DNA of 64,000 bases from Pseudomonadota bacterium (GTDB taxonomy: Bacteria > Myxococcota > Myxococcia > Myxococcales > Myxococcaceae). The notes beneath the pieces are model-generated. The model was not told the DNA's origin. It ran no database searches and saw only the letters and a list, made by a program, of their open reading frames with translations. Positions 50,313-59,150 of the stretch are shown in pieces. The translations under genes and the position numbers were made by a program. Location of the stretch: positions 1 to 64,000 of the forward strand of contig JAFAFL010000127.1 of NCBI GenBank assembly GCA_023423535.1, given 5' to 3'. Within the stretch, counting starts at the first letter, position 1; each line of letters begins with the position of its first letter.

Positions 50313-51584
50313 CTACTGGCCGCCGTCCCAACGGACGGAGCACGTTTCCACGCATACCCCACCGGTGCACGCACCAGAAGCGCACGCCGCGTAATAACTG
50401 CACGAAGCGCCCTCCTGCCTGAGGGGCTGACAGGTATCTCCGGTGTTCCAGTCGCACCAGTAGCCGGTCGCGCACCGATAGAACGAACCGGTGGAGCCGC
50501 AGTCGCCGTCGGTGCCCGGCAGCGCGGTGCAGCGCCCGGTGGCCGCCGCGCAGTAGAGCTCGCTGCGGCAGTCGTTGTAGTTGGTGCACTTCTCACCCGG
50601 TCCGCCGAGCGGGATGCAGGTGCCGGTGGAGTAGTTGCTCGAGCAGCGGAGCCCGGTGAGGCACGAGCCGTAGCCCGCGCACACGCCACCGAGCGCCGCC
50701 TTCCTCATGCACACGCCCGGCGCCTGCACACCTCCCGGCGGCGGCGGCTCCTGACGGCAGAACGCGTCGGTCTCGCAGTAGGGATAGCCCTGAACCTCGA
50801 GACAGGCCTCGCCGAGCTTCGCGACCTGCTTCACGCAGGTGCCTTCGACGCAGCCGTGGTTCTGCGCGCAGTCGCTCCAGTTCACGCAGGCCTCGCCCGC
50901 CGCCTTGCGCGCGACGCAGCGGTTCTGGCCGGAGACGCTCGTGCAGTTGGCCTCTTCCGGATCGCACTGCTGGTCCCAGTAGTTGCAGGTGTCGCCGATC
51001 GCCCGGTAGGCGTAGCAGGTCGTCGGACAGGTGCTCGCGGAGGTGAGGCAGTAGCTCCCGCCCTCGCACTCCTGCGCGAGCAGACACGCACCCTGCGGCG
51101 CCACGAGGCCGGTGAAGACGGTGGCGCAGACCTCCGGCGTCTCGGTGCAGGCAGTCTTCGCGTAGCCGTTCACGCAGGCAGCGGCCGCGGCCGCGTCGTA
51201 GCCGAGCCGTCCCTCCGCCACGCCGCGCGTGAAGGCCGGCTGATCGCAGACGGCGAGCTGCCGCGTCATGCACGCGTCGAACTCGCTCTCGGAGACCTGC
51301 AGACACCGCTGCGCGCGGTGACAGAACCCGAGCGCCTGCGACTGGCACCAGTCCTCCACCGCGATCGTCGTGAAGCCCGCGTCGGTCGCGCCTGCGTCGG
51401 GCTTCCCCGCATCGGGCCGGCCTGCATCCGGCGTCTCAGTGCCTCCATCTTCGGGCTGGAGCACGCCCGCGTCGTCCTCCGGCTGTGGCTGTGGCTGCGG
51501 GCCGCCGCACGCCGAGGCGACGACGAGGCCGAGGACAGCGAGCGACGGCGCCAGCACGGAGCGGAGGGGCGAGCGGGAGCGCAT
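50313..51584 (-). CDS. Cysteine-rich lipoprotein (tandem pair, copy A)
   Basis: 423 residues from ATG 51582-51584. Lipobox VASAC. An Asp/Ala/Pro/Gly-rich linker with repeated PDAG units follows (TPDAGRPDAGKPDAGATDAG). The same N-terminal helical Cys module as its neighbour comes next (QALGFCHRAQRCLQVSESEF), then Cys-rich units (CEGGSYCLTSASTC, CVNWSDCAQNHGCVEGTC, CTNYNDCRSELYCAAATGRC, CSYYAACASGACTGGVC). It ends 29 bases before the start of copy B on the same strand, so they form an operon. Probably surface-exposed; partner or ligand unknown. Confidence 0.88.
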   Translation of the reverse strand: MRSRSPLRSVLAPSLAVLGLVVASACGGPQPQPQPEDDAGVLQPEDGGTETPDAGRPDAGKPDAGATDAGFTTIAVEDWCQSQALGFCHRAQRCLQVSESEFDACMTRQLAVCDQPAFTRGVAEGRLGYDAAAAAACVNGYAKTACTETPEVCATVFTGLVAPQGACLLAQECEGGSYCLTSASTCPTTCYAYRAIGDTCNYWDQQCDPEEANCTSVSGQNRCVARKAAGEACVNWSDCAQNHGCVEGTCVKQVAKLGEACLEVQGYPYCETDAFCRQEPPPPGGVQAPGVCMRKAALGGVCAGYGSCLTGLRCSSNYSTGTCIPLGGPGEKCTNYNDCRSELYCAAATGRCTALPGTDGDCGSTGSFYRCATGYWCDWNTGDTCQPLRQEGASCSYYAACASGACTGGVCVETCSVRWDGGQ

Positions 51585-51663
51585 ACCGTCCGCGACACTA
51601 GCCCAGCAGCCAGGCGGGTTCACGCCGGGGCCCCGTCGCGCTGTTCACCCGGGCGGAGTGCCG

Positions 51664-52449
51664 TCACCGCCTCGGCTGGTCGCGCCGGCGCACCGCGATG
51701 AGCCGTCCGACGATGGAGACCGCGATCTCCTCCGGCGTCAGCGCGTGGATGGGCACGCCCATTGGACTCTCCACGCGCGCGAGCTGTTCCTCGGTGAAGC
51801 CCGCCGCGCGCAGCCTCAGCTTGAAGCGCTCCGCCTTGCGCAGGCTGCCGATGACGCCGAGGTACGCCGACGGTTGAGGCAGTCGCAGCAGCGTCTCCAG
51901 CACCGCCTGGTCGAGCGGATGGTCGTGGGTGCTGACGCAGAAGTACGTGTCGCTCCCACCCTCCAGCCTCGCCGCCACCTCGGCTGGATCGCGCTCGATG
52001 CGCTCGATGCCATCCGTGAAGCGGTCGGCGCGGATGAGCTCCGAGCGTTCGTCCACCACCGTCACGCGGAAGCCCACGTGGTGCGCGAGGTTCGCCAGCT
52101 CGCGGCCCACGTGACCTGCGCCGAAGACGAAGAGCCTCGCCGCCGGGCCGTGCTTCTCGAGGAACACCTTCATCCTGCCTCCGCAGCACATCCCCAGCTC
52201 GTGGGTGAGGTGCGTCTCGATCACCCGCGTGGTCGCCTGAGCGTCCGCGAGCAGCGCGCGCGAGTGCTCGGTGATCTGCAGCTCGATCGCGCCGCCGCCC
52301 ACGGTGCCGATCGTCTCTTGCGAGAGCACCACCATCTTCGTGCCCGGCTTCTGCGGCGTGGAGCCGGCGGTGTCGATGACGGTGGCGAGGACGAACGCAC
52401 GGCCCTCCTTCGAGAGCCTCGCGATCTCCGCGTAGAGGTCGGTGTGCAA
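51664..52449 (-). CDS. XdhC-family molybdenum-enzyme maturation protein
   Basis: 261 residues from TTG (52447-52449). Family landmarks: FVLATVIDTAGSTPQKPGTK at the start, GTVGGGAIELQI, ELGMCCGGRMKVFLE with the conserved double Cys, and a Rossmann domain LFVFGAGHVGRELANLAHHV with YLGVIGSLRKAERFK. XdhC binds molybdenum cofactor, promotes its sulfuration and hands it to xanthine dehydrogenase-type enzymes. No xdhA/B genes are in the window. It may be cotranscribed with the DUF1684 gene 12 bases upstream. Confidence 0.93.
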   Translation of the reverse strand: MHTDLYAEIARLSKEGRAFVLATVIDTAGSTPQKPGTKMVVLSQETIGTVGGGAIELQITEHSRALLADAQATTRVIETHLTHELGMCCGGRMKVFLEKHGPAARLFVFGAGHVGRELANLAHHVGFRVTVVDERSELIRADRFTDGIERIERDPAEVAARLEGGSDTYFCVSTHDHPLDQAVLETLLRLPQPSAYLGVIGSLRKAERFKLRLRAAGFTEEQLARVESPMGVPIHALTPEEIAVSIVGRLIAVRRRDQPRR

Positions 52450-52461
52450 GCGGCGGCGACT

Positions 52462-53340
52462 CTACTTCGACTTCGCGCCGGGCTTCTCCCAGCGCTGCTC
52501 GCCTGCCTCCACGCGGAGCTTCAGCTTGTTGCCCGGAGGCGGCAGCGGACAGGTCGCGTACGGCGTGAACGCGCACGGCGGGTTGTAGGCGCGGTTGAAG
52601 TCGAGCACCACGCGCGGGCCCTCGGGGGTCTCCTCCGGCAGCGCCGTATAGAGGAAGCGGCCGGCGCCGTAGCTCAGGTCGCGGTTCGTCGCGTCGCCGA
52701 AGACGAAGAAGAGCTCGTCGCCCTCGCGGGTGGCGCGGAGCTGGTAGGGCTTCCCCTCGTGGGTGAAGTGCGCGGTGCCCGCCAGCGGCGACTCGTGCTC
52801 ACCGCCGATGACCGAGGGGATGCGGATCGTCTCGCCCTCCTTTGCCGGCTCCCAGCGCGCCTCCTTGCGCCAGGCCATCCTCGGCTCGAAGCGCGCGATG
52901 CCGGTGAACCCCGTGCGCGTGGGCGACTGCGAGTCCTTCACGCGGACGCCGATCCGCTCGCCGCGCTGCAACGCCTGGAAGGTGATCGATCCGGTGCGGA
53001 GGGTGACGTTCGTGAGCGGCCCGCCTCTGAAAGGCGCGCCCTCCGAGGTGACGACGTCCACGCCGGGCGCGGGCGTGAAGCTCACCTCTTCGCCCTTGCG
53101 ATGAAGCGTGCCCAACCTCTTCGGCGCCGACGGGGGCAACATCACCCCCGAACCCTCACTGCTGCCGATCGCGGTGTCGCCCTCGTCGAGCCACACGAGG
53201 TTCACCAGCGAGAGCCAGCCGTCCTCCGCGCGCAGTCTCTCGAGCCTCTGCGCGTGCCACGCGTCCGCCTCGCGTTTGACCACCGCATCGGCAGAGGGCA
53301 GAGCGGCGAGCATCAGCGAGGCGAATGCGGCGAGGACCAT
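52462..53340 (-). CDS. DUF1684 family protein, secreted
   Basis: 292 residues. Signal sequence VLAAFASLMLAALPSADA. Strong DUF1684 hallmarks: AQRLERLRAEDGWLSLVNL, LDEGDTAIGSS, then DATNRDLSYGAGRFLYTALP, and the diagnostic LDFNRAYNPPCAFTPYATCP followed by PPPGNKLKLRVEAGE. Length is typical. Function of the family is unknown; the conserved CAFTPYATCP suggests a metal or disulfide site. It lies in a run of three genes on the minus strand (53796 down to 51664). Confidence 0.93.
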   Translation of the reverse strand: MVLAAFASLMLAALPSADAVVKREADAWHAQRLERLRAEDGWLSLVNLVWLDEGDTAIGSSEGSGVMLPPSAPKRLGTLHRKGEEVSFTPAPGVDVVTSEGAPFRGGPLTNVTLRTGSITFQALQRGERIGVRVKDSQSPTRTGFTGIARFEPRMAWRKEARWEPAKEGETIRIPSVIGGEHESPLAGTAHFTHEGKPYQLRATREGDELFFVFGDATNRDLSYGAGRFLYTALPEETPEGPRVVLDFNRAYNPPCAFTPYATCPLPPPGNKLKLRVEAGEQRWEKPGAKSK

Positions 53341-53349
53341 GCGGCCGAT

Positions 53350-53796
53350 CTACCGGGTGTAGACCGAGACCTGCCAGTGCGGACGGTGGCGCGGCGCGGG
53401 AACCCAGACCCACTCCTCGACCTGCTGGTAGTGACCGGGCACGAAGCGGTCGGTGTAGTAGCCGCCCTCACAGCGCATCCGCTTGTGGCGCGGGCCGTGG
53501 CGGCGAACCTCCCAGCAGCGCTCGGGGACCCAGTCCTTCACCGTGTAGCCGTCCACCCAGCGGCTGACCGTCTGCAGCTCGTAGCGGCCGCCGGCGCGAG
53601 CGGGCGGAGGAGGCGGGCGGGGAACGCGGACGTCCACCTGGACCCCACCGCGGTGTCCACCCCGGTAGTCGCCGTGACGGCCATCGCGGTGGTCGTCGCT
53701 GCGCTTGCCGAAGCGACCGTCCGCGAGCGCCGCGGAGGGGAGCGCCACGGCGCCGATGACGAAGAGGGCTGAGGTGATTCGACGAAGGCGGTTCAT
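53350..53796 (-). CDS. Small secreted Arg/His/Pro-rich protein
   Basis: 148 residues. Signal peptide ITSALFVIGAVALPSAALA. The mature protein starts with an Arg/His/Asp/Gly-rich stretch (SDDHRDGRHGDYRGGHRGG), then PRPPPPPARAGG, and ends in a compact aromatic-rich domain (YELQTVSRWVDGYTVKDWVP, CEGGYYTDRFVPGHYQQVEE, HRPHWQVSVYTR). It resembles the small Tyr/Trp-rich envelope proteins of myxobacteria, but I do not recognise a named family. The ribosome site AGAGGA lies upstream of the ATG. Nine bases separate its stop from the DUF1684 start. Confidence 0.82.
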   Translation of the reverse strand: MNRLRRITSALFVIGAVALPSAALADGRFGKRSDDHRDGRHGDYRGGHRGGVQVDVRVPRPPPPPARAGGRYELQTVSRWVDGYTVKDWVPERCWEVRRHGPRHKRMRCEGGYYTDRFVPGHYQQVEEWVWVPAPRHRPHWQVSVYTR

Positions 53797-53976
53797 GGTG
53801 GTCCTCTTTCTTCTCTTCCGGCCCTGCTGAGCTGCTGGCCGTAGAGACGGAGGACCCCGCCGAAGATTCATTCCCCGCCGTGCGCGAGCGGGCCGCTGAG
53901 CCCTCCGCGCCGCGCTCTCCCGAGGCTTGTCGCGTCGCACTTCGCCGCACACCTTGAAGAGCAGAGAGGTGCAGCC

Positions 53977-54147
53977 ATGACGCTCATCTGGTTCATCGTG
54001 TGGCTCATCGCCAACAGCGTCGGCGCGCCCGAGAACCTGAGCATCGCGCCGGTGAACCTATGGACGGGCGCGCTGTTGCTCGCCGTCGCGCTGGACCTCG
54101 GCGGGGGTCACGCACGCGCGCGGTCGGGAAGAGCGCACGCGGCCTAG
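53977..54147 (+). CDS. 56-residue membrane protein
   Basis: A short frame beginning with ATG 53977, preceded by AGAGAGG at 53963-53969. The product starts with a hydrophobic segment (LIWFIVWLIANSVG), has a polar turn with PEN, then a second hydrophobic segment (LWTGALLLAVALDLG) and a basic end (HARARSGRAHAA). Two short membrane helices are predicted. The good ribosome site, codon usage and the two-helix pattern support a real gene, although it is short. Divergent from the secreted Arg/His-rich gene. Function unknown. Confidence 0.6.
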   Translation: MTLIWFIVWLIANSVGAPENLSIAPVNLWTGALLLAVALDLGGGHARARSGRAHAA

Positions 54148-54241
54148 TTCCACGGAGTGCACTCTGGCGGCGAAAGCGGTCCTGGCAGCTTGCGCCGGGC
54201 GAGCTCGTCCGCACCTTCCGGGTCGCGAAACGGAGGGTTTG

Positions 54242-55909
54242 ATGCGGACATGGCTCGTCGCGGCTGCAGCAGGGGTTCTCGCGGCGTGCGGCTCGCCCTC
54301 AGCCGGAGAAGAGGAGGCCCCACCAGCACTGACCCTGGAGGAGTTTGTCAGGTGCCTCGTCATCAAGGACTGCGACCGACCTGACCGCTCCCGCGAAGAC
54401 GTGTCAGTGCCCCTGACCTGGAACCATGACCGGCTGTGGTTCGGAATCGAGCCCTCCACCGGAAAGTTCGAGACTCGGTCCTTGAGCCTGCACAACGCAG
54501 GGAGCCACCGCGTCGAGGTCGAGCTGGTGACGGACGGCGGGCGGTTCCGCATCCTGCCTGCACGCGCCACCATCGGGCCGGGCGAAAGCGCCGGGTTCAC
54601 CGTTCACTTCGACGGAGAGGCGACGGGCGAGGAGTTGGGGTTCGTTGGGGTCAGACATCAACCCTTCATCGGCTTCGTCGAACTTCACGGCGAAGGCGAG
54701 AAGTCGAGTCAGCGGAACACCAGCTGCCTGACCGCCAATCCCTGTCGCGTTCCGGTCCGTGATCCCGTGACTGGCGAGTGTCGGCGGCTTCCGCAGTCGG
54801 ACGTCAGCTGCGAGACCTTCTGCGGTGAGCGTGGCATCTGCAACGAAGGGACGTGTGTCACCGACGTGCCGGAGCTCGAAACCGCCTGGAAGTTCGAAGC
54901 AAGCGGCATGGACCTGGACTTCGGTGGTGTGACCGACCCCTCCGGCAACCTCTACCTGACCGACTGCGTCTCGAGCGGCACGCCCGGGGTTCGCTACACG
55001 ATGTGCGACCTGGTGTCGCTCGGGCCTGACGGTTCGATGCGCGTCCGCGAGAAGCTGAGCGTGACCTCGCGCTCGTCTGTCGTGGCGTGGACCGCCGAGG
55101 GCCTGCTGATCCGCAGCGGCCAGGAACTGGTCGTCGTCGATGCGGCCAACGGGAAGCCGCGGTGGACCTTCCTCAATGTCCGTTCAGCGGCCGTGGATCA
55201 ACACAGCCATCGGCTCTACTTCGAGAGCTCCGTTGGCCTCGTGGTCGTGGACCTGCTGACCGGTGCCGCCGAGTCTCGTCCCGCCGACCTTGGGCCGCTC
55301 GTGCTCGATGAACAGGGCAACCTGTACCGCTACGAGTGGGGAAGCCCGCGCGACAGGCTGCTATCGCTCGACTCCGACTTGAACGTCCGGTGGCAGGTGG
55401 AGGTGGACCGCGGCCCGGGCGCTCCGTCCGTCCTGGCCGTGTCTGGAGGCGAGGTGCTCGCCGGCGCAGGACAGACGTACGACGCGAGGACGGGAGCTCT
55501 GTTGGCTTCGCGGGCACCGGAGCCGGATCGTCTCTGGAACTCGCGCGTGGCCTTCTCACCCCGAACGATCGATGCGCGTGATCCGCTGCGGCAGATCACC
55601 AGCAGCTTCCTGACCTCGTCGGACACACTGTTGATGACGCACCAGCGGTATCCCTCACACGAATACTGGGAGACGCAGCCCGCGAAGCCTCTCCACTGCG
55701 TGGCGGAGTGGGACGCCACCGGAACTCGGGTCACGGGCCGTCGAATCCGGACCGGCGAACCGAGCGCCATCGTCGGGGGCCGCCTCATCGTTCGTGAGGG
55801 ACGCAGCCTCTCTGCGTACGAGCTGCCGGGCGCGAAGGCACTCGGCAGCGAAGGCTGGGTCACCCCACGAGGTGATGCGCACGGCTCTGGCGCGCCAGCA
55901 CGGTGGTGA
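54242..55909 (+). CDS. Lipoprotein with PQQ-like beta-propeller
   Basis: 555 residues from ATG 54242 (a TTG is one codon earlier), after a GGAGGG ribosome site. Lipobox VLAAC (Cys16). An N-terminal domain of about 130 residues looks like an Ig-like fold of the abnormal-spindle/HYDIN type (FETRSLSLHNAGSHRVEVEL). A Cys-rich hinge follows (CETFCGERGICNEGTC), then about 300 residues of repeated strands typical of PQQ-like propellers (VVDAANGKPRWTFLN, YDARTGALLASRAP). Third-position GC is lower than in neighbouring genes, so it may have been acquired more recently. Surface-exposed; ligand unknown. Confidence 0.82.
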   Translation: MRTWLVAAAAGVLAACGSPSAGEEEAPPALTLEEFVRCLVIKDCDRPDRSREDVSVPLTWNHDRLWFGIEPSTGKFETRSLSLHNAGSHRVEVELVTDGGRFRILPARATIGPGESAGFTVHFDGEATGEELGFVGVRHQPFIGFVELHGEGEKSSQRNTSCLTANPCRVPVRDPVTGECRRLPQSDVSCETFCGERGICNEGTCVTDVPELETAWKFEASGMDLDFGGVTDPSGNLYLTDCVSSGTPGVRYTMCDLVSLGPDGSMRVREKLSVTSRSSVVAWTAEGLLIRSGQELVVVDAANGKPRWTFLNVRSAAVDQHSHRLYFESSVGLVVVDLLTGAAESRPADLGPLVLDEQGNLYRYEWGSPRDRLLSLDSDLNVRWQVEVDRGPGAPSVLAVSGGEVLAGAGQTYDARTGALLASRAPEPDRLWNSRVAFSPRTIDARDPLRQITSSFLTSSDTLLMTHQRYPSHEYWETQPAKPLHCVAEWDATGTRVTGRRIRTGEPSAIVGGRLIVREGRSLSAYELPGAKALGSEGWVTPRGDAHGSGAPARW

Positions 55910-55921
55910 CGCGCGAGGCCG

Positions 55922-56962
55922 TCAGCTCCCGAAGAAGACCTGCGCGACCTCGAAGAAGTCCTGCGGCACGCGCTTGAGCTCGCGGGTCGCCTCGGCGAGC
56001 GGCACGCTGACGATGTCCACGCCACGCAGCGCGGCCATCTGTCCCCACTCTCCGCGCGCGACCATGTCGCAGGCGTGGACGCCGTAGCGCGAGGCCAGCA
56101 CGCGGTCGAACGCGGTGGGAGACCCTCCACGCTGGATGTGCCCGAGCACCGTCACCCGCGTCTCGATCCCGGTGCGCCGCTCGATCTCCTCGGCGACGAT
56201 CTGACCGATGCCGCCGAGCCTCGGCCGGCCCGCTTCGTCGAGCTTGCCGGAGGTGACGAGCCGCTCCTCGTCGTCCGCATGGCTCTTGATCTTCGTGCCC
56301 TCGGCGACGACGACCACGCTGAAGAGCTTGCCCATCTGCACGCGGCGCTTGATGTGGCGCGCCACCGCGTCGAGGTCCGCCGGATACTCCGGCACGAGGA
56401 TCACGTCCGCGCCGCCGGCGATGCCCGCGTAGGTGGCGATCCAGCCCACGTGACGGCCCATCACCTCGCAGACCATCACGCGGCTGTGCGACTCGGCGGT
56501 GCTGTGCAGCCGGTCCACCGCTTCGGTGGCGATGTGCACCGCGGTGTCGAAGCCGAACGTCACGTCGGTGCCGCCGAGGTCGTTGTCGATCGTCTTCGGC
56601 ACGCCGACGATCTTCAGGCCCTTCTCGTACATCGCGGTGGAGGCGCTGAGCGTGCCCTCTCCGCCGATGGCGATGACCCCGCCGATGCCGTGGCGCTCGA
56701 TGGTCTTCTTCACCCGCTCGAGCCCGTTCGGCGCCTTGAACGGGTTCACCCGGCTGGTGCCGAGGATGGTGCCACCTCGGTGCAGGATGCCGCTGGTCAC
56801 CTCGCGCGTGAGCCGGAAGTGGTCGTCCTCGAGGAGGCCCTTCCACCCGTTGCGCATGCCCATCACTTCGAAGCCATGCGTGGACGCGCGACGGACGACG
56901 GCGCGAATGACGGCGTTGAGGCCGGGGCAGTCACCCCCGCCTGTCAGGACGGCGATCTTCAT
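55922..56962 (-). CDS. 6-phosphofructokinase, mixed-substrate (group III) type
   Basis: 346 residues. Phosphorylates fructose 6-phosphate in glycolysis. Motifs: VLTGGGDCPGLNAVIRAV at the N-terminus, GGEGT at residues 100-104, PKTIDNDLGGTD (122-133), MGRHVGWIATYAG and RVTVLGHIQRGGSP. The Gly at the GGE-G position favours ATP over pyrophosphate, while PKTIDND is the feature shared by group III and pyrophosphate enzymes. That combination marks the family often called mixed-substrate PFK. It is probably cytoplasmic and homotetrameric. The gene stands alone between the propeller lipoprotein (convergent) and the acetyltransferase. Confidence 0.95.
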   Translation of the reverse strand: MKIAVLTGGGDCPGLNAVIRAVVRRASTHGFEVMGMRNGWKGLLEDDHFRLTREVTSGILHRGGTILGTSRVNPFKAPNGLERVKKTIERHGIGGVIAIGGEGTLSASTAMYEKGLKIVGVPKTIDNDLGGTDVTFGFDTAVHIATEAVDRLHSTAESHSRVMVCEVMGRHVGWIATYAGIAGGADVILVPEYPADLDAVARHIKRRVQMGKLFSVVVVAEGTKIKSHADDEERLVTSGKLDEAGRPRLGGIGQIVAEEIERRTGIETRVTVLGHIQRGGSPTAFDRVLASRYGVHACDMVARGEWGQMAALRGVDIVSVPLAEATRELKRVPQDFFEVAQVFFGS

Positions 56963-57049
56963 AGTGCTCCGCTTCTAGACAATGGTCCCGTCCGCGGCAC
57001 CGCGAATCAGCACCGATGTGCGCACGTCGGCGCGCCGGGACAACCCGGC

Positions 57050-57607
57050 CTATCCGCGATCCGACAGCGACTGCCAGCGCTCGCGGGTGAGGCGGTAGAG
57101 CACGTGGCGCTGAAGCGGATGACCCTCGGGAAGGTTCGGGTGGTCGAAGGTCTCACCCGTGTGCCGCATCCCCAGCCGCTCCATCACCGCGCGCGAACGC
57201 ACGTTGCCGGGCACGGTGAAGGAGACGATCTCGCCGAGCCCCTTCTCCTCGAAGCCGAAGCGCAATGCGGCCCGTGCGGCCTCCGTCGCGTAGCCCCGGC
57301 CCCAGTGCTCGCGCGCGAGCCGCCAGCCGATCTCCACGAACGGCGAGAAGGAGGTCGTGAAGCCCGGCACCGAGAGCCCGCAGAAGCCGATGAAGGGCGC
57401 GACGTCCGGCGCCTCGACCGCCCAGAAGCAGAAGCCGTGTTTCGCGAGCACTCCGCGGATCCGCTCGATGCCCGCGTCCGACTCCGCGCGGGTCAGCGTG
57501 GAGGGGAAGTGCTCCATCACGAGCGGGTCGGCGTTGAGCGCGGCGAAGGGTTCGGCGTCTTCGGGCCGCCATGGTCGCAGGATGAGGCGCGGCGTGCGGA
57601 GAGTCAT
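57050..57607 (-). CDS. GNAT acetyltransferase, RimJ/RimL-like
   Basis: 185 residues. The GNAT fold is visible: RTPRLILRPWRPEDAEPFAA (strand 1/helix 1), VEIGWRLAREHWGRGYATEA with the acetyl-CoA pyrophosphate-binding GRGYATEA loop, and SFTVPGNVRSRAVMERLGM (the V-N-R-S-R-V-MERLGM signature of the RimJ/RimL subclass). Acetylates an amine, such as a protein N-terminus, an aminoglycoside or a small metabolite; the substrate is unknown. It is divergent from the LarA-like gene across 40 bases. Confidence 0.93.
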   Translation of the reverse strand: MTLRTPRLILRPWRPEDAEPFAALNADPLVMEHFPSTLTRAESDAGIERIRGVLAKHGFCFWAVEAPDVAPFIGFCGLSVPGFTTSFSPFVEIGWRLAREHWGRGYATEAARAALRFGFEEKGLGEIVSFTVPGNVRSRAVMERLGMRHTGETFDHPNLPEGHPLQRHVLYRLTRERWQSLSDRG

Positions 57608-57647
57608 GACGCGAGTGTAGTGGGAGAGCGGGTGCTACGGTCCGCGC

Positions 57648-59150
57648 GTGGCCAGGACGCTGCTCTTCTCCGGATTCGATCTCCGCGCCCCCGAGCTTCC
57701 CGCCGACGCGCGCCTGCTTCTCCCGCCCCCGTCGCTCCCCGCGCTCGAGCCCTTCGCCGAGGCCTGTGCGCGCGCGCTCGAGGAGCCCCTCTCCGGCAAG
57801 CGGCTCGCCGACTACCTCAAGCCGAACGCGCGCGTGGCGGTGGTGATCGACGATCCGTCGCTGCCGGTGCCGCCGCAGTCGCGCGACTGCCGGAAGGAAA
57901 TGCTCGCCGCGGTGCTCTCGGTACTCGAGGACCACGGCGTCGGCCAGAACCGCGTCGCGGTGCTGGTGGCCAACGGGCTCTCTCGGCAGTGGCGGCAGAC
58001 GGAGCTGGCGGAGCTCTTCGGCGCGGAGCTGCTGGCGAAGTACCCGGTCCAGTCGCACGACGCGGAGAGCGGCCCGAGCCTGCTGCGCCTGGGCGAAGAG
58101 CCCGAGGGTCCCGTGGAGCTCAACCGCGCGGTGCTCGAGGCAGACGTGCTCGTGCACCTCAACGTGGTGAGCTCGCCGCTGCACGCGGGACTCTTCGGCG
58201 TGGTGAGCGGGACCGCGGGCTATCGAACCGCGCGCTACCTCGCGTCGCCGCAGGTGCTGGCGAAGGACCCCGCGCCGATGCGACCCGGCTCCGCGTACCA
58301 CCGCGTGCACGAGCGCATCGCCGGCTGGCTGCGCAAGCAGGTCCCGGTAGTGCAGCTCTCCGCGGTGCTGAACAACGAGCTGTGGCCTCCTGCGCTCAGC
58401 GCGCTGCTGAAGAGCGAGGACGGGCTCACCCGGCCGCTGCAGATGTGGAACGCGCTGCCCGCTGCCGTGCGTCACCGCGCGGCGCGGCACCTCAAGGCGG
58501 GCTACCGGCCCATCGCGGTGCTGAGCGGGGAACCCGAAGCGGTCTCCGCGCGCGCGCTCGAGCTCTTCTACCGTCAGCACGAGGTCTCCACCGACGGTCA
58601 GGCGGACGTGCTGGTGTTCGGGCTGCCGGACCTCGGGCCTTCGTCGATCGGCGCGTCGCAGAACCCGGTGCTCGCCGCGCACCTCGCGCTGGGCTTCGCG
58701 GCGAATCTCTTTACGGATGGGCCGCTCCTGCGCGAGGGCGGCGTGCTCGTCTTCGCCAACCCGCTGACCCCGTCCTTCGATCGTCGCGCGCACCTGCCGC
58801 ACGAGGAGTTCTACGAGAAGGTCCTCCGCATCGAGCGCGATCCCCTCGCCATCCACGAGCGCTTCGAGCCCTACTTCGCGGGACGTCCCGAGTTCGTCTC
58901 CAACTACCAGCGGCGCTTCGCCTTCCATGGCGCGCACCCGCTCTACGCCTGGTACCTCTCGCACGCGGCGCGGAAGCGGGCAGGGCGGATCATCGTCGCG
59001 CACGGAGACCCGAGAGCCTGCGCGCGGCTCGGCTTCACACCGGCGGTGGACGTGGAGGAGGCGCTCGACAAGGCGAGAGAGTTCACGGGCGGCAAGCCCG
59101 AGGTCGCGGTGATGGCGCTGCCGCCGCCGTTCTGGGTGAAGGTGAAGTAG
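57648..59150 (+). CDS. LarA (lactate racemase)-like protein
   Basis: 500 residues from GTG 57648. It resembles the DUF2088/LarA family: RVAVVIDDPSLPVPP (cf. the DxTRPxP loop), a Rossmann-like N-domain (NRVAVLVANGLSRQWR), NRAVLEADVLVHLNVVSSPLH and GLFGVVSGTAGYRT. In true LarA the segment following HAG contains SGGxK, whose Lys carries the nickel-pincer cofactor. Here it is VVSGTAGYR, without that Lys, so cofactor binding is doubtful. The C-terminal half (VSTDGQADVLVFGLPDLGPS) is as in the family. Perhaps it binds another metal or substrate. It converges with nothing nearby and is followed by the CAP-domain gene. Confidence 0.8.
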   Translation: MARTLLFSGFDLRAPELPADARLLLPPPSLPALEPFAEACARALEEPLSGKRLADYLKPNARVAVVIDDPSLPVPPQSRDCRKEMLAAVLSVLEDHGVGQNRVAVLVANGLSRQWRQTELAELFGAELLAKYPVQSHDAESGPSLLRLGEEPEGPVELNRAVLEADVLVHLNVVSSPLHAGLFGVVSGTAGYRTARYLASPQVLAKDPAPMRPGSAYHRVHERIAGWLRKQVPVVQLSAVLNNELWPPALSALLKSEDGLTRPLQMWNALPAAVRHRAARHLKAGYRPIAVLSGEPEAVSARALELFYRQHEVSTDGQADVLVFGLPDLGPSSIGASQNPVLAAHLALGFAANLFTDGPLLREGGVLVFANPLTPSFDRRAHLPHEEFYEKVLRIERDPLAIHERFEPYFAGRPEFVSNYQRRFAFHGAHPLYAWYLSHAARKRAGRIIVAHGDPRACARLGFTPAVDVEEALDKAREFTGGKPEVAVMALPPPFWVKVK

